From: Jaltomata sinuosa
Lineage: Eukaryota; Streptophyta; Magnoliopsida; Solanales; Solanaceae
Direction of reading: 5' to 3'
NCBI GenBank assembly: GCA_003996215.1
Contig: QJPP01000689.1
Location: 248,001-312,000 of the forward strand
DNA: 64,000 nucleotides
Part shown: piece after piece, positions 36,495 to 47,561 of the stretch
Layout of the letters: each line of letters starts with the position of its first letter
How positions within the stretch are numbered: position 1 is the first letter of the stretch
The notes under the pieces: generated by a model
What the model saw: the letters and a program-made list of their open reading frames with translations, nothing else
The model's database searches: none
What the model was told of the DNA's origin: nothing
Made by a program: the position numbers and the translations under genes

Positions 36495-37731
36495 CTAGGC
36501 GTCGTCCTCATCATCATCAAGAATGAATTCCTGATCCTGCTCAGCTGTAGTATCATCAATCGCCATCAAAACAGTACCAACATCACTGATCTCATCATCT
36601 TCATTGTTGTTAGTATCATGTACGGTCAGCTCATCATCATCCAAAGGCTCCTGAAATGTCGGCCCCCTCTTGCACATATACATTACACTGTCAGTCAGTG
36701 GGTACCGATCGCTCAGCGCAGCCATCTCCTCCTTGATCGCAGGTAAACTTCCAATCCTCAACTGTAGCTCTACCATCCCATACATTCTGCCCATCTAACT
36801 ATCATCTCATGCCTAACGGTCAGCATTAGAAAGTACCATCCTGTGTGAAGTATCTTGGGGCTTTGTCTTTGTCACATCAACCAATAACTCACCAGGTATA
36901 GAACATGGGGTGGGCACATTCATGAATTTCCTCCTCAACATATTTTTTTCTTATAAAGTGGGTCACCAACCCTCCATAGCAGAAATGCCACCTTTTGTTG
37001 TTGCAGAATTTTATCATGTTGTGCCTTAGCACCGAAGTCACATTGATCGGTATTCCCTTCATGAGCATGTATACCAACACCACCCTGTCTTTAGTCACAT
37101 CGGTTGTGTGTTTGCATAGTAGAAGGGTGATACACATAATTTTCAACCACACTCTCGCCTCTTGGTTGAAATACGCATAATGCAAGGTGACATGTCGCCC
37201 AGGGTCTTTACTTCTTTACCAATTAGCCATTGAATTTATTCCACAAAGTGTATGGCGTATGTCTCAATATGGTGGCTCCTATTTCATTTCCAAGTAAGGT
37301 GCAGCATTAACATGTGGCATCCATAAAAATTAATTCAGGACCCTTGTGGTGAACCGGAGTACCTTTCCTCGAACTTCACTTTTTGGCTTCTACCTTCCCA
37401 TGTTTTTCTGTTTGCATAAAATTCCCTTACTATAGTAAGGTTTCAATCTCCTTGATCCTGAAAGATGTAGTAAATTCCCAATTTGTAGTCCATCTCATGA
37501 ATTTAGGGGAATTATGCCTGCAACTGTGCCTCATCCAAATAATCATCTCCATGGTACTTTGCTTTTTTGGGATTCAAACCAATCGATCCCTCGAATCCTT
37601 ACTGCTCTTTTCCCGAACTTTCGCGGGGGTGCCCGCAGGATTGAAGGAGTTGTTGTCCCATATAATTCACCTTTTTGGGACCTTTTGCTTCCCGTTCTTT
37701 CTGTAGCAGTATTCTTTCCTTGTGGAGGCAT
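36495..37731 (-). pseudogene. Athila ORF2 (envelope-like position; plant-transposon-protein-like domain), broken
   Basis: From 37731 (M-P-P-Q-G-K) a Lys/Ser/Thr-rich head is readable to about 37545. Then 37185-36889 carries the most conserved block (R-V-W-L-K-I-M, T-T-D-V-T-K-D-R, then G-I-P-I-N-V). I associate this block with the 'putative plant transposon protein' domain found after integrase in Athila elements. The tail (36794-36495) ends in an acidic Asp/Glu-rich run. Frames change at least twice. The role of this ORF is unsettled; 'envelope-like' describes position, not shown function. A splice-acceptor-like TTGTAG sits six bases before the first Met on the minus strand. Confidence 0.65.
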
Positions 37732-37736
37732 TGTAC

Positions 37737-38323
37737 CTACAACACATAATGTAAACAAATCATCCCAGCACAGTCAAGACTAGCTAAATTAGTGTTTTGA
37801 TAGGGTCATAACAACCCCACACTTAATTTGCTAGCATGGTGTCTATAGGTGGATGACATGAACTACTCAGACATCCCTCTTTTAACAACTTTTGTTTTCA
37901 TCATCCTATGACACCTTATCCACCAACCAATCCCCACATTATATTCCAAACAATTCTTATGTATTCACTTCCCAATTTCAGGATTATACACTATCTATGG
38001 CCATAACTTCACTCAATGTAGTACAAATTTACCATTTTTCTTGAATTTTTAGAGTGACCCATATTCTCCATACTACTTACTTTACTTTCCACATATCAGG
38101 ACCCATCAACAAAACAAGAGAAAAATTCAAAATCCACCTTTACTAGTGCATATACGAAAAATAATCTTCTTTGTAGGTGTATTTTAAGAGTTCAAGCACT
38201 CATCAATGATGGAAACTTTTTTAGTTCTCCCAACAAGATGAAACAAGTTTATACCTATTAATCTTGATAATGGAAAGCATAAATAATAAATAGGGAGTGG
38301 TAGAAAGTAAAGGAAGATCTTAC
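37737..38323 (-). other. predicted intron upstream of Athila ORF2
   Basis: On the minus strand, donor CTCAAG|GTAAGATC (GT at 38323-38322) and acceptor TGTGTTGTAG ending at 37737 bound 587 bases without coding content, just before the ORF2 ATG at 37731. Both sites fit the plant consensus well. No transcript evidence is available. Confidence 0.45.
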
Positions 38324-38830
38324 CTTGAGAATTTATGGAGGAAGCTTAAGCTTGAAGGGAGTAACAATGGAGGAAGAAAAAACTTTTTGAGAGAAAAAGA
38401 GAGAGGGGCAGCGCTCTAATGTGAGGAATAAAGAGGAAAATAGAAGAATCAGGGGTTTAAAAGATGGGGCTTAAAGAAATTTTGGGTCTTGGGTCGGTTG
38501 ACCCTTTACCCATCCTCTTTTTGCTTAAGTTGGGCGCCTGGGGAAGGGGTGTGGCGCGTTGCGCCTGAGATGCACCAGGGGGGGTCGTCAGTAGTTTACC
38601 ACATGGGGCAGTGCTCCCCGGATGCGGCAAGAAAGGCCTTCGGCTATTTGCCCGTTGGTGAAATGCGCCTCAAAGGCGCAACCTGGAAATTTTCTTAGGG
38701 CGACGTGCCAATAAGGCACCATGCTGGGTTCACGCTTAGGGCAGCGTGCCAGTGTAGTACCAAGGTGCCCCTTCAGTAGTTTGGTCCTTGGGGAGGCGCA
38801 CCAGTGTTATGCCAGACCCCAAGGATATGA
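38324..38830 (-). promoter_or_regulatory. putative internal promoter and leader for Athila ORF2
   Basis: Read on the minus strand: a GC-rich zone with palindromic phrases (38520-38830), a TATA-like CTTTTAAACC near 38455-38464, a long CT-rich leader (CTCTCTCTTTTTCTCTC near 38385-38405), then the GGTAAG donor at 38324-38319. This is the same order as in the element's own LTRs and in other LTRs of the window. It could be an ancestral LTR-derived module. Evidence is architectural only. Confidence 0.4.
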
Positions 38831-38920
38831 TTTTTTTGTACTTACCTTCCCCCATGTCGTCCTTAGCTCATATTTTCCCTTTCTTTCCTACAAAAACAAC
38901 AAACCAATAGAAAAAAATAT

Positions 38921-39065
38921 GAGTTGCCTCCCACCTAGAGCCTTAGTTTTGGTCGTGGCACGACTCATATTTTTGTATTTTTTTTTTGTTATTTTTGTCC
39001 TAAACTATTACAATACATTCATGGATTGCCTCCCATGCAGCGCCTGATTTAACGTTGCGGCACAA
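38921..39065 (-). repeat. two copies of a short motif following integrase
   Basis: 'gttgcctcccacctagagcc' then 'ggtcgtggcacgac' (about 38922-38964) and 'attgcctcccatgcagcgcc' then 'cgttgcggcac' (about 39026-39064) are spaced about 104 bases apart. I recall similar phrases just after integrase in other plant Athila/Tat elements; their function is unknown. Confidence 0.55.
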
Positions 39066-39546
39066 TGCACCTCAAAAATTACTCATCTGACAGGGTGATT
39101 AAGGTCTTCTCCCTGTCCATATGCTCAGCTCAATAATGCTTCACTCTTTGACCGTTAACCATGAACATACCCATTTTTTCAGCCCTCCATAGCTCAATTG
39201 TGCCATGCAGTGTCATCCTTACTACCTCAAATGGTCCAGACCACTTAGACTTAAGCTTCCCAGGGAAAAGCTTCATTCTTGAATTGAATAGAACGACTCT
39301 TTTTCCAGGTTCAAACGAGTGAGGAAGGATGTGCTTGTCGTGCCATCTCTATGTCTTCTCCTTGTAGAGCTTGGCATTTTCATATGCCTACAACCTAAAC
39401 TCATCAAGTTTATTAAGCTACAGTTGTCTCTTCTGCCCCGCTAGCTCTTTATCTAGATTCATCTTCTTTATAGCCCAATAGGCTTGGTGTTCCAAATCTA
39501 CCGGCAAATGACAAGCCTTACCATATATGAGTCGATATAGAAAAGC

Positions 39547-40336
39547 TCATATGGGAGTTTTGTATGCAGTTCGATATGCCCATAGAGCATCATCAAGCTT
39601 CTCATCCCAATACTTTCTTTGCTCATTCACAGTGTTCTCTAGAATCTGCTTCACTTCCCAATTCGATACCTCAACCTGCCCGCTAGTTTGGGGATGATAT
39701 GCAGTAGCTACCTTGTAACGCACCACATACTTGGCCAATAATTTTCTGAAGCAGTTATTAATGAAGTGAGTTCCACCATCACTGATTATCGATTGCATAG
39801 TACCAAATCTCGTGAATATATTCTTCTTGACAAACTTCACCACCACTTTTGCATCATTGCTAGGAAGAGCTACAGCCTCTTCCCACTTAGACATATAATC
39901 CACCGCAAAAATAATGTACTTGTTACCAAAAGAAGGTGGGAAGGGTCCCATGAAGTCAGTCCCCTATACGTCAAAGATTTCTACCTCTAAGATGTTCTAC
40001 AAAGGCATCTCATGCCTTCTAGAAATAGCTTCAGTTCTCTGGCACTGATCACATCCTTTGACGAAAGCTGGCGAATCCTTGAATATCGTAGGCCAATAGA
40101 AGCCCCACTGTAACACCTTCTGTGTTGTGTGCTCTCCTCCATGATATTCCCCATAAGAAGAAGAATGACAACTCTAAAATCTCCATCACATGATTTTCTA
40201 GAATGCATCTTCTAATTATTTGATTCGGACCTTGTTTGAACAAGTAGGGCTCGTCCCATATATAAAATTGAGAGTCATGATATAACTTCTTCTTCTGTTG
40301 AGCAGTGGCTTCTGTGGGGTACACTTCACTCACCAC
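39547..40336 (-). pseudogene. Athila integrase, zinc finger and core, broken
   Basis: The zinc-binding segment lies in 40336-39987, spread over two frames. The core is at 39951-39547: F-A-V-D-Y-M-S-K-W-E-E, I-S-D-G-G-T-H-F with the second catalytic Asp, then Y-H-P-Q-T-S-G-Q-V-E-V-S with the expected catalytic Glu, and A-L-W-A-Y-R-T-A-Y-K-T-P. The region upstream of 38.9 kb (39065-39546) holds the C-terminal remainder with stops. Confidence 0.88.
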
Positions 40337-40390
40337 TAAGTTACCAATATCAGCATACCATGGTAGCTCAGAAACATTTAAAGCTAGGAG

Positions 40391-41700
40391 TTATTCATCT
40401 GGAAACTCCTCTCTGATATGCCCTTCATTAGGCACATGAGACCAATCCTCAAGTTTGGACAAATGATCCGCTACTTGGGTCACTATGCCTTTTCGATCCC
40501 TTATCTCAAAATCAAACTCTTGAAGCAGGAAAATCCACTGAATAAGTCTTGGCTTTGCATCCTTCTTGCTAAACAAGTACCGAATTGCAGCATGATCCGT
40601 ATACACAATCACTTTTATCCCCACAAGATAGGAGTGAAAATTATCAAAAGCAAAGACTAAAGCTAGAATCTCTTTCTCAATGCCTGTGTAGTTTTTCTGA
40701 GCCGCATCAAGTGTCTTACTAGCATAATAGATAGAATGAAATACCTTATCGACTCTCTGACCTAACACAGCTCCAACCGCAACATCACATGCGTCACACA
40801 TAAGCTCGAAGGGTAGCTCCCAATTTGGTGCAAACAAAATAGGAGCTTCAATCAAGTGCTTCTTCAAATTCACAAACGCCTTCACACAGTCATCAGTGAA
40901 TTCATACTTCACCTCTTTCTCAAGCAACTTTCCCATTTGTCTGGATATCTTAGAGAAGTATTTAATGAAACATATGTAGAAGCCTGCATGATAAAGAAAG
41001 CTACGAACACCTCTCACAGAGACTCGAGGTGATAGTTTCTCAATAACCTCTATCTTCGCGCGATCTACTTCTAACCCCATTTTGATACTTTATGGCCAAG
41101 GACAATGCCTTCCGTGACCAAAAATTGACACTTCTCCCAGTTAATCACCAGATTTATCTCCTTGCATCTTGCCAATACTCTATCCAGATTCTGAAGACAA
41201 GCATCAAATGAATTCCTTAACATTGAGAAGTCATCCATAAACACTTCAATAATATCCTCCACCATGTTAGGAAAAATAGCCATCATACACCTCTAAAATG
41301 TAGTCGGCGCATTACAGATCCTAAAAGACATACGCTTGAAAGTATATGTGCCACAAGGACAGGTAAATATCATTTTCTGTTGATCCTATGGTTCTATGGC
41401 TATTTGACTGTAGCCAGAATATCCATCTAAGAAGCAAAAGTACTCATGGCCACCTAACATGTCCAACATCTGATCAATGAATGGAATGGGATAGTGATCT
41501 TTCCGGGTTGCTTCATTTAATTTCCTATAATCCATGAAGATCCTTCACCCAGTGGCTGTACGTGTTGGAATCAACTCATCCTTTTCATTTGTTATCACAA
41601 TCATCCCCCTTTACTTTGGGACATATTAGACCAGACTGACCTACTTGCTATATGAGATTGGGAATACAATACTTGAGTCTAGCCACTTGATCACTTCTTT
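40391..41700 (-). pseudogene. pol: Athila reverse transcriptase and RNase H, broken
   Basis: On the minus strand RT begins near 41560 (F-M-D-Y-R-K-L-N-E-A-T-R-K-D-H). The catalytic F-M-D-D-F-S is at about 41240-41222, with both Asp retained; F-M-D-D rather than F-I-D-D is characteristic of Athila. RNase H (41080-40391, one 229-codon stretch) keeps M-C-D-A-C-D, E-K-E-I-L-A and Y-T-D-H. At least two stops lie in the first part of RT. Confidence 0.9.
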
Positions 41701-41979
41701 CTGCACCACATCCTTCATGGGAGGGTTCAATCTCCTCTGATGTTGTGCCATGGGCTTGTACCCTTCCTCCATGTAGATCATATTCATTCAAAAAGATGGA
41801 TTAATCCTATGAATGTCAGACATCTGCCACCCAATTGCTCTGTTCCTCTTCCGCAGTACTGCTAGAGCCTCTTTAACTTATGATTTATATAATTTGGTTG
41901 TGTGAATTATCGGAACTGTATCATCTTCTCCCAAGTATGCATACTTCAGATGAGGTGAGAGTGGTTTCATCTCTAACTT

Positions 41980-42717
41980 TTAGGCCTCTTCAATAGATGG
42001 CTTGGGAGGGGGTGCCAAAGGTCTATTAAGAGGCTCGAACTCACTAGTACTAGACAACACCCAAGCTGCTTCCGAGCATTGAACCATTTCATATGCCACT
42101 CCATCTCCATACAAGTCTATCCCTGTGAGGGCCCTCTCTAATGGATCTTTGGATGTTATGAGCGATATCCCTGATTCAATATCCACTACAGTAATAGGCG
42201 ATAAATCCTCATATAATGCAGGCAACTTCATTGCCTTGTAAACATTGAAGACTTCCACCTTGTCATGTGCTCTCATTGTGAGTTGCCCTGCTGCAACATC
42301 TATCAGTGCTCTGCCGGTAGAGAATAATGGATATCCCAAAATAAATGGAACTTCCGAGTCTGGTTCAAAATCGAAGATAACAAAATCCACCAGAAAAATA
42401 AATGATCCAATCTGTACTAATACATCTTCAATTATGCCCTCAAGTCTAGCCAAAGATTTATCTGCCAACTGCAGAGCAATTATTGTGGGGCGAGGACTAC
42501 CCAATCCCATCTTTTTGAAGACAGAAGATGGCATTAGGTTGATACTTTCCCCAAGATCGCATAATGCTTGAGCTATAACTTTCTGGCCAATGGTGATATC
42601 AATAGTGAAACTTCCCATATCCTTCAGTTTTGTTGGCAACCTGTTCTGAATTTGAGATGTGCATACCTCTGTGAGCACGATTGTGGCATATTCTATAAAC
42701 CTATTATTATTTTCCAC
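41980..42717 (-). pseudogene. Athila protease region
   Basis: A 245-codon open stretch, minus strand. The active-site phrase C-D-L-G-E-S-I-N-L-M-P is centred on Asp54. Athila proteases usually read D-L-G-A-S-I-N; here Ala is Glu. A conserved F-I-L-G-Y-P-L-F-like segment follows near residue 130. It is the longest intact frame of this element. Confidence 0.87.
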
Positions 42718-44335
42718 AATGTCTTTGATATACTTTGCATACTTTGGGACTCTCTGAAGAACATCTATGAGGGGGAGATTAAGGTGTACCTACCTCAAAA
42801 TGTCAAGAAATTTCTTAAAACCAGCCTCCTCTCTTTGTTTGATCAACTTGTGTGGGAACAATTGAGGAGGCTTCACAATAATTTCATCTTCTGTCACCTC
42901 TGTCTCTGCACTAGGTTTAGACTTTCTTGTTGCAACTTCAACTACCTTGAGATCCAATTTCTTTGGTTCCAGCTCTTCTAGTTCTAGCCCATTTTGTGTA
43001 GTGAGTGCATTCACCTGCTTAGGATTCGGGTCAGTATCACCTGGAAGACCACCTTGAGGTCTCATATTTTTTGCTCCTACTAGCTGACCCACTTGCTTTT
43101 CTAAGTTTCGAATGGCAGTTCTTTGATATTTCATTTCCTCTTCATAACTAGCTTGGCTTTCTATGATCGTCTTCAGCATATCTTTAATGTTGATAGGAAA
43201 GGCCGCAATCTTATTATTCCCAGCAAACTGTTGATTCTAACCTTGGTTTCTTCCATATGACAGAGTTGCCAAAATTCAAATTTCCACCTCTTTCAGCATA
43301 CCCCATAAAATTCATAAAATTCAGATTTGTTGCACAATCTTTTGATAAATGGTCCCCTCCACAAGTCTCGCAAAACTGAAAAGTTGTAGGTTGTACTGCA
43401 TTTACTTATGGCTGACTATTCCCAAGAGCTAACTTGCTGAGGACTATAGCTATATTTCTCATCTGATTCACCATAGATTCCACCTTGGCAAATAAAGTCA
43501 TGTTGGAATCTACCTCAAGCAACCTGGCAACCTTCTTAGGCGTGGCTCTGCTGGTGTATGTGTTCCATTCTGGATTACTCTGCGCCATCCTCTGTAACAG
43601 AGTGTACAACTAATCATACATCTTTTCTAGTGCTTGACCATCTACTGCACAATCTAGCAAAATCTTTGAATGAGAATCAAGCCCTTTAATGAATGTGAGA
43701 ACCAACACCTCATTTGTCTGCTGATGATGAGGACAGTCCCTAAGGAGGGACTTAAATCTCTCCCAATCTTGGTAGAGATTCTCACCATCTTTCTATCAAA
43801 AACTCAATATCTCGCTCCTCAGCTTGGTTGTCTTCCCATATGGAAAAAAATGCATCCTGAATTTCCGGTCCAAATCATTCCATAAAGTGATGGAGTTTGG
43901 CGGCTCATCTTTCAACCATCTCCTTACTTCCCCAAGTAGAGAAAATGAAAACAGTGTTAATCTAACATAGTCCTCTGCGACCCCAGTTGGTATGAATGTA
44001 TCACTGATTTCTAGAAAATTCTGGATATGCTACTGGGGGTCCTCATGTGGTAAGCTCGTGAATTGACCATTGGTGTGAAAGAGTTGCACCATATTCTGCT
44101 TAAGATCAAAACGACCACCTGGCGTGGGTTTCCGAATGATGTTTGTGACATTAGTCATGAGTAGGATTGCCACATCATGCACTATCCTTGGTGCTGCCAT
44201 TTCTACGGGAATAACTTCTGGTTGTTCAACTAACTGGATTGGATTCTCAACCACCTCCTGAATCTTGATAGGATAAAGTGTTGCTGCCCTTCTCCTTTGG
44301 TGAAATAGTTGTTCAGGTTTAGGGTGTGGTTCCAC
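42718..44335 (-). pseudogene. gag: Athila gag, broken
   Basis: It starts at 44335 (M-E-P-H-P-K-P-E-Q) with a basic head. Capsid sequence lies between 44030 and 43610 over several frames. A zinc knuckle at 43371-43333 reads C-X2-C-X3-H-X4-C (C-E-T-C-G-G-D-H…C). A coiled, Glu/Lys-rich segment at 43179-42790 leads toward protease. Confidence 0.8.
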
Positions 44336-44471
44336 TAAGTCTTTTCTCCTTGCCAGTGTGTTGACAATTCAAAATTTGTACCTGCAGATTTTTTTCAAAG
44401 CTAATATCAAGTTGTCAATACTTGACAAATAAAGTCCTATAAGAAAATTTAGAAATTTGCTAATTTCTAAG

Positions 44472-44488
44472 TCCCCAGCAACGGCGCA
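44472..44488 (-). other. primer binding site, tRNA-Asp type
   Basis: Plus-strand TCCCCAGCAACGGCGCA resembles the 3' end of plant tRNA-Asp (…TCCCCGGCAACGGCGCCA), so on the minus strand it would pair with that tRNA. This PBS class is typical of Athila. Confidence 0.85.
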
Positions 44489-44494
44489 ATAACT

Positions 44495-45839
44495 TGTTAG
44501 GAGACTTCCCACTCACACGTAAGTGTACGTGGTCATCCAAGTATTATAAACTGGTTATTCTGGATATCATACCCAAGAGACTTATGACTTAGCAAATCTT
44601 CTAAACTATTCGTATACCGCTAAATCAACAAGTATTAAAGTAACTAAAGTATGAGTTTTGTAGTAACTAAAGATCTAAAATAAAATGACAAAATTAAATG
44701 CAAGTAAGTAATGATTTTGGTTCCAAGTTTAGAGAGAATTCTAGGGTTACAGCTTTATTATGCAATCATAAGTAGTAGTCACTTGAATCAACTTGTTCGT
44801 TCACCTAGTTGTTGATTTCAGGGTTGATTTTACAACTAAGGTCTTCCGAGTCTCTAATTGCCTATTCAAAATAGAATCACAACTACATCATTTAGCGGAG
44901 ATGTGACATCTTATTTTGAAAGAATTTATATATCATCCCGTATAAACTAAGCAAGGCGTTCTAGGTATATTCCTATCCTAGTTATTAACCTACCTTTTAC
45001 GTTACAAAAGAGAGGCCTTGCTCCCTATATTCCTAGATCTATCTTGTTGATCCTTCTCCCGAGTTCACAACAAGATTATATATTTATCTTATTGGCGGCC
45101 AAGCATCAAAATTCTAAACACGGGAATATAATAACAACTAATGATGGCAAACGACCTAATCAATCCAATATCATACTAAATAATCATGTGTTTGTAGCCG
45201 TAACCCCAGAACAAGGGTTCTTAGCCACTCATGCTAATCAAAAACACAAATAACAATATTTTCATCCAAAGTTATGGCTAAGAAAAGGAAGAAAAAAAGA
45301 AACCTAATGATGAATTCTAATCTCTGTCTTCTGCTCTGAAAATATGACAGAACTCCTACAAAAGACGTCCAATGTTCTATTTATAGAGCTTGGGAAATAA
45401 CCTCTTTTCCTTCTTGGAATTGGAATAGGAGAAAGCTGGAAAATCTATCGGGACAGGGCCTGGCACGATGCGCCAAGGGTGCACCAGACCTGGTGCACAA
45501 CAGTTTTGGTGATGGGGCGTTGCCCCACCAATGCGTTAGGTGTGGCCTTCAGTTGTTTATGGCCTGGGGCAGTGCCCCACCAAGGCTCCACTGCCCATTT
45601 TCTCTCTTTACGTGTTCCTGAGCATTCTGCTACGTTGCATCCATGCTTTACCCATCCATTTCATCTTTTAATGGTTAATTTCCCACTTCATTTTACCTAC
45701 AAGCATCTAATCATGTGTATTAGTACAAAATATAGCAATTCAACTCAAAACATACCATATATAGTAAGTAATGTTCTTGAAACATAAAGTAAACATGGAT
45801 AAAATATGATAAACGTGCATATAAATATACCCAACATCA
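44495..45839 (-). repeat. 5' LTR of Athila element (right copy, 1345 bp)
   Basis: On the plus strand it runs TGTTAGGAGA to CCCAACATCA. TATA box CTATAAATAGA (minus) is at 45386-45376. The GC palindrome zone (45455-45600) contains two copies of ggggc…gccccaccaa, where the left LTR has one. Confidence 0.93.
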
Positions 45840-47561
45840 CGGAGCGTGATGGAATTTAATGCAGAAACATTCCCCAACAATAGTCAGTTTTCTTCAACAC
45901 ATTTTGGGAGAAGGGCAAGTAAATTTTGGGCAACTTTCCTCTATTATCCGTTATTTTTCATCCTAAAGGCAAGGATTCTACTCCCTAATCTCCATACTAT
46001 CTTTCCTATGCTATAGAATTTCTAGGGGTAGACTTGGGGAAAGGTTTGGGATGACCTAGAAATGGTGAAATCCGGGGGAAAAGAGGGATTCTAAGGGTAG
46101 AAGTTCTTGGTTGATGTTAATTCTTCTATATTATGATTATGTGACTTTAATTCCCTAAATGTATCCATAAAAATGGTAGAACTAGGTGAATTAATGGTGG
46201 GAAAGCCCAGGAAAAGGGTGGAATGATCATGGGTAGCCTAGGGTTTAGGATTTTTCAAAATTCGGGTAAATTGAAGGCCATAAAGATTGATTATTGGTTA
46301 TTGTGTATTGTTTAGACCAACAACCGACAAGAACTTTGGGAAATAGGAAAGCTTCGATTGTGTAGAGCTTGGACTAATTCGAGGTAGGTGATGGTTACTG
46401 ATTCATGTATGCATTGTATGTTTGATTACTTTTGTCTAAGTATTTGTATGAGTTGCATTGCTTAGGGAATGGTTTAGGAATGTCCAAAGTCATGTTTTCA
46501 GTCTAGTGAAATGAACTAAGTGTTATTGCTTGTTGGTTTACAAGTGTTTATTATTCATTGTTTGTGACTGTGGATTTTGTGTGACATTCGGTTGGCTTGG
46601 GAACCATGCCTGGTACGAGATATACTAACGGTTGACTCGGGTACCATGCCTGGTATGTAATATATTAACGGTTAGCTCGGTACCATGCCTGGTACGGGAT
46701 ACTAATAGTTGGCTCGGGTACCACGCCTGGTATAGGTTTACTTTTACATTATGCATTTTGATTTTGGTTCCATGAGTGGACCGGGCTGTGTTTATGATTG
46801 GTGATATTGCATATGGTCCTTGAGAGGCCGAGTTATTATTATTGGTCGATGAGTTTGGTCTTGGTATAGACCGAGTTGCATATTTAACACTTAGGTGTTG
46901 CGTAGGGGGATCCCGGGGGGGCGAGATATGTTAAATGTTATAATTACTGATTTTATTTGATTGTTGATAATGGTTATAAGGATGGGTTACATGTGGGGAC
47001 AAGCAAGGAAAATACTTGTATTTATGGATACCTGTGGCTTGTTTACATGTTTCATGTACTCTTACTTGACTATTGTGTTGTTCATATATTGCTATTTGGA
47101 ACTGGCTGATGATCCTACCAGTACATGGTGGTAGTGTACTGATTTTACCCTTACATTTCTTTTTGTGAGTACAAGCAATCTTCTGGCGATTGACGCACGA
47201 CCTCACCTGTAGGCCTAACGCATCAAGACATCAAGGGTGAGATACTTCGATTGAGCTGCCTTGATTTCTTTCGTACTAGTTGTAGAGCATTTGTTTCAGG
47301 CTTAAATTCTGCTCATTTACATTGGGGTTGCATCCCCGTATTCTAGACAGATTTTGTAGATGTTTTGGTACGGTGACTTTCAGGTTCTAGGGAGGGATTT
47401 CCGCAGGTTTATTTATATTAGTGTTGATTTGGTTGATTATTGCTAGTTATTTTCTTGCACAGTGTCTTTGAGCTGTTAGAACGGTTAAGTTTCATGGTCG
47501 TTAATGGTTTTCTCACCCGGGGGTTAGGTAGGTGCCACTCACGGTGATCTGGGTCATGACA
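45840..47561 (+). repeat. 3' LTR of chromovirus A, right part
   Basis: It resumes at CGGAGCGTGATGG, matching 26017 onward of the 5' LTR, and ends GGGTCATGACA at 47561, followed by target copy GAAGT. The four-unit repeat array is at 46592-46740. Confidence 0.92.
46592..46740 (+). repeat. four ~38-bp tandem repeats in the 3' LTR
   Basis: These are the same units as at 26771-26962 ('ggtaccatgcctggtac' core), one copy fewer. Confidence 0.92.

Larger units (their letters stand above)
33476..45839 (-). mobile_element. Athila-type Ty3/gypsy retrotransposon, minus strand
   Basis: LTRs are 1291 bp (left, 3' LTR) and 1345 bp (right, 5' LTR), with minus-strand ends TGATGTTGGG and TCCTAACA. The PBS matches tRNA-Asp. 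Minus-strand genes in order are gag, protease, RT, RNase H, integrase and an envelope-like/ORF2 region. Flanks TAGAA (33471-33475) and CGGAG (45840-45844) both fit an original CAGAG target, the base order found in the intact 5' LTR of chromovirus A. LTR divergence is about one in ten over the first 200 bases (hand count). Confidence 0.92.
25562..47561 (+). mobile_element. chromovirus A (Ty3/gypsy, Tekay/Del-like), itself interrupted by Athila
   Basis: The element has LTRs of 2218 bp (5') and about 2.23 kb (3', in two parts), a PBS for initiator tRNA-Met, and gag-protease-RT-RNase H-integrase with a chromodomain-like tail, inserted in copia RT with GAAGT on both sides. Removing the nested Athila gives about 9.6 kb. 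Its LTRs differ at about one base in ten over the first 180 (hand count). All coding parts are defective: lost gag start, stops, one catalytic Asp of RT replaced, and a 20-bp microduplication. Confidence 0.93.

Noticed and set aside
36495..37731. Calling Athila ORF2 a viral envelope gene
   Set aside because: No signal peptide or membrane segment can be shown in the broken frames. Only position and the conserved plant-transposon block support the name 'envelope-like'.
34025..45253. Two similar 69-codon ORFs (34025-34234 and 45044-45253) as a duplicated gene
   Set aside because: They lie at the same place in the two Athila LTRs and run antisense to the element. The similarity comes from LTR identity.
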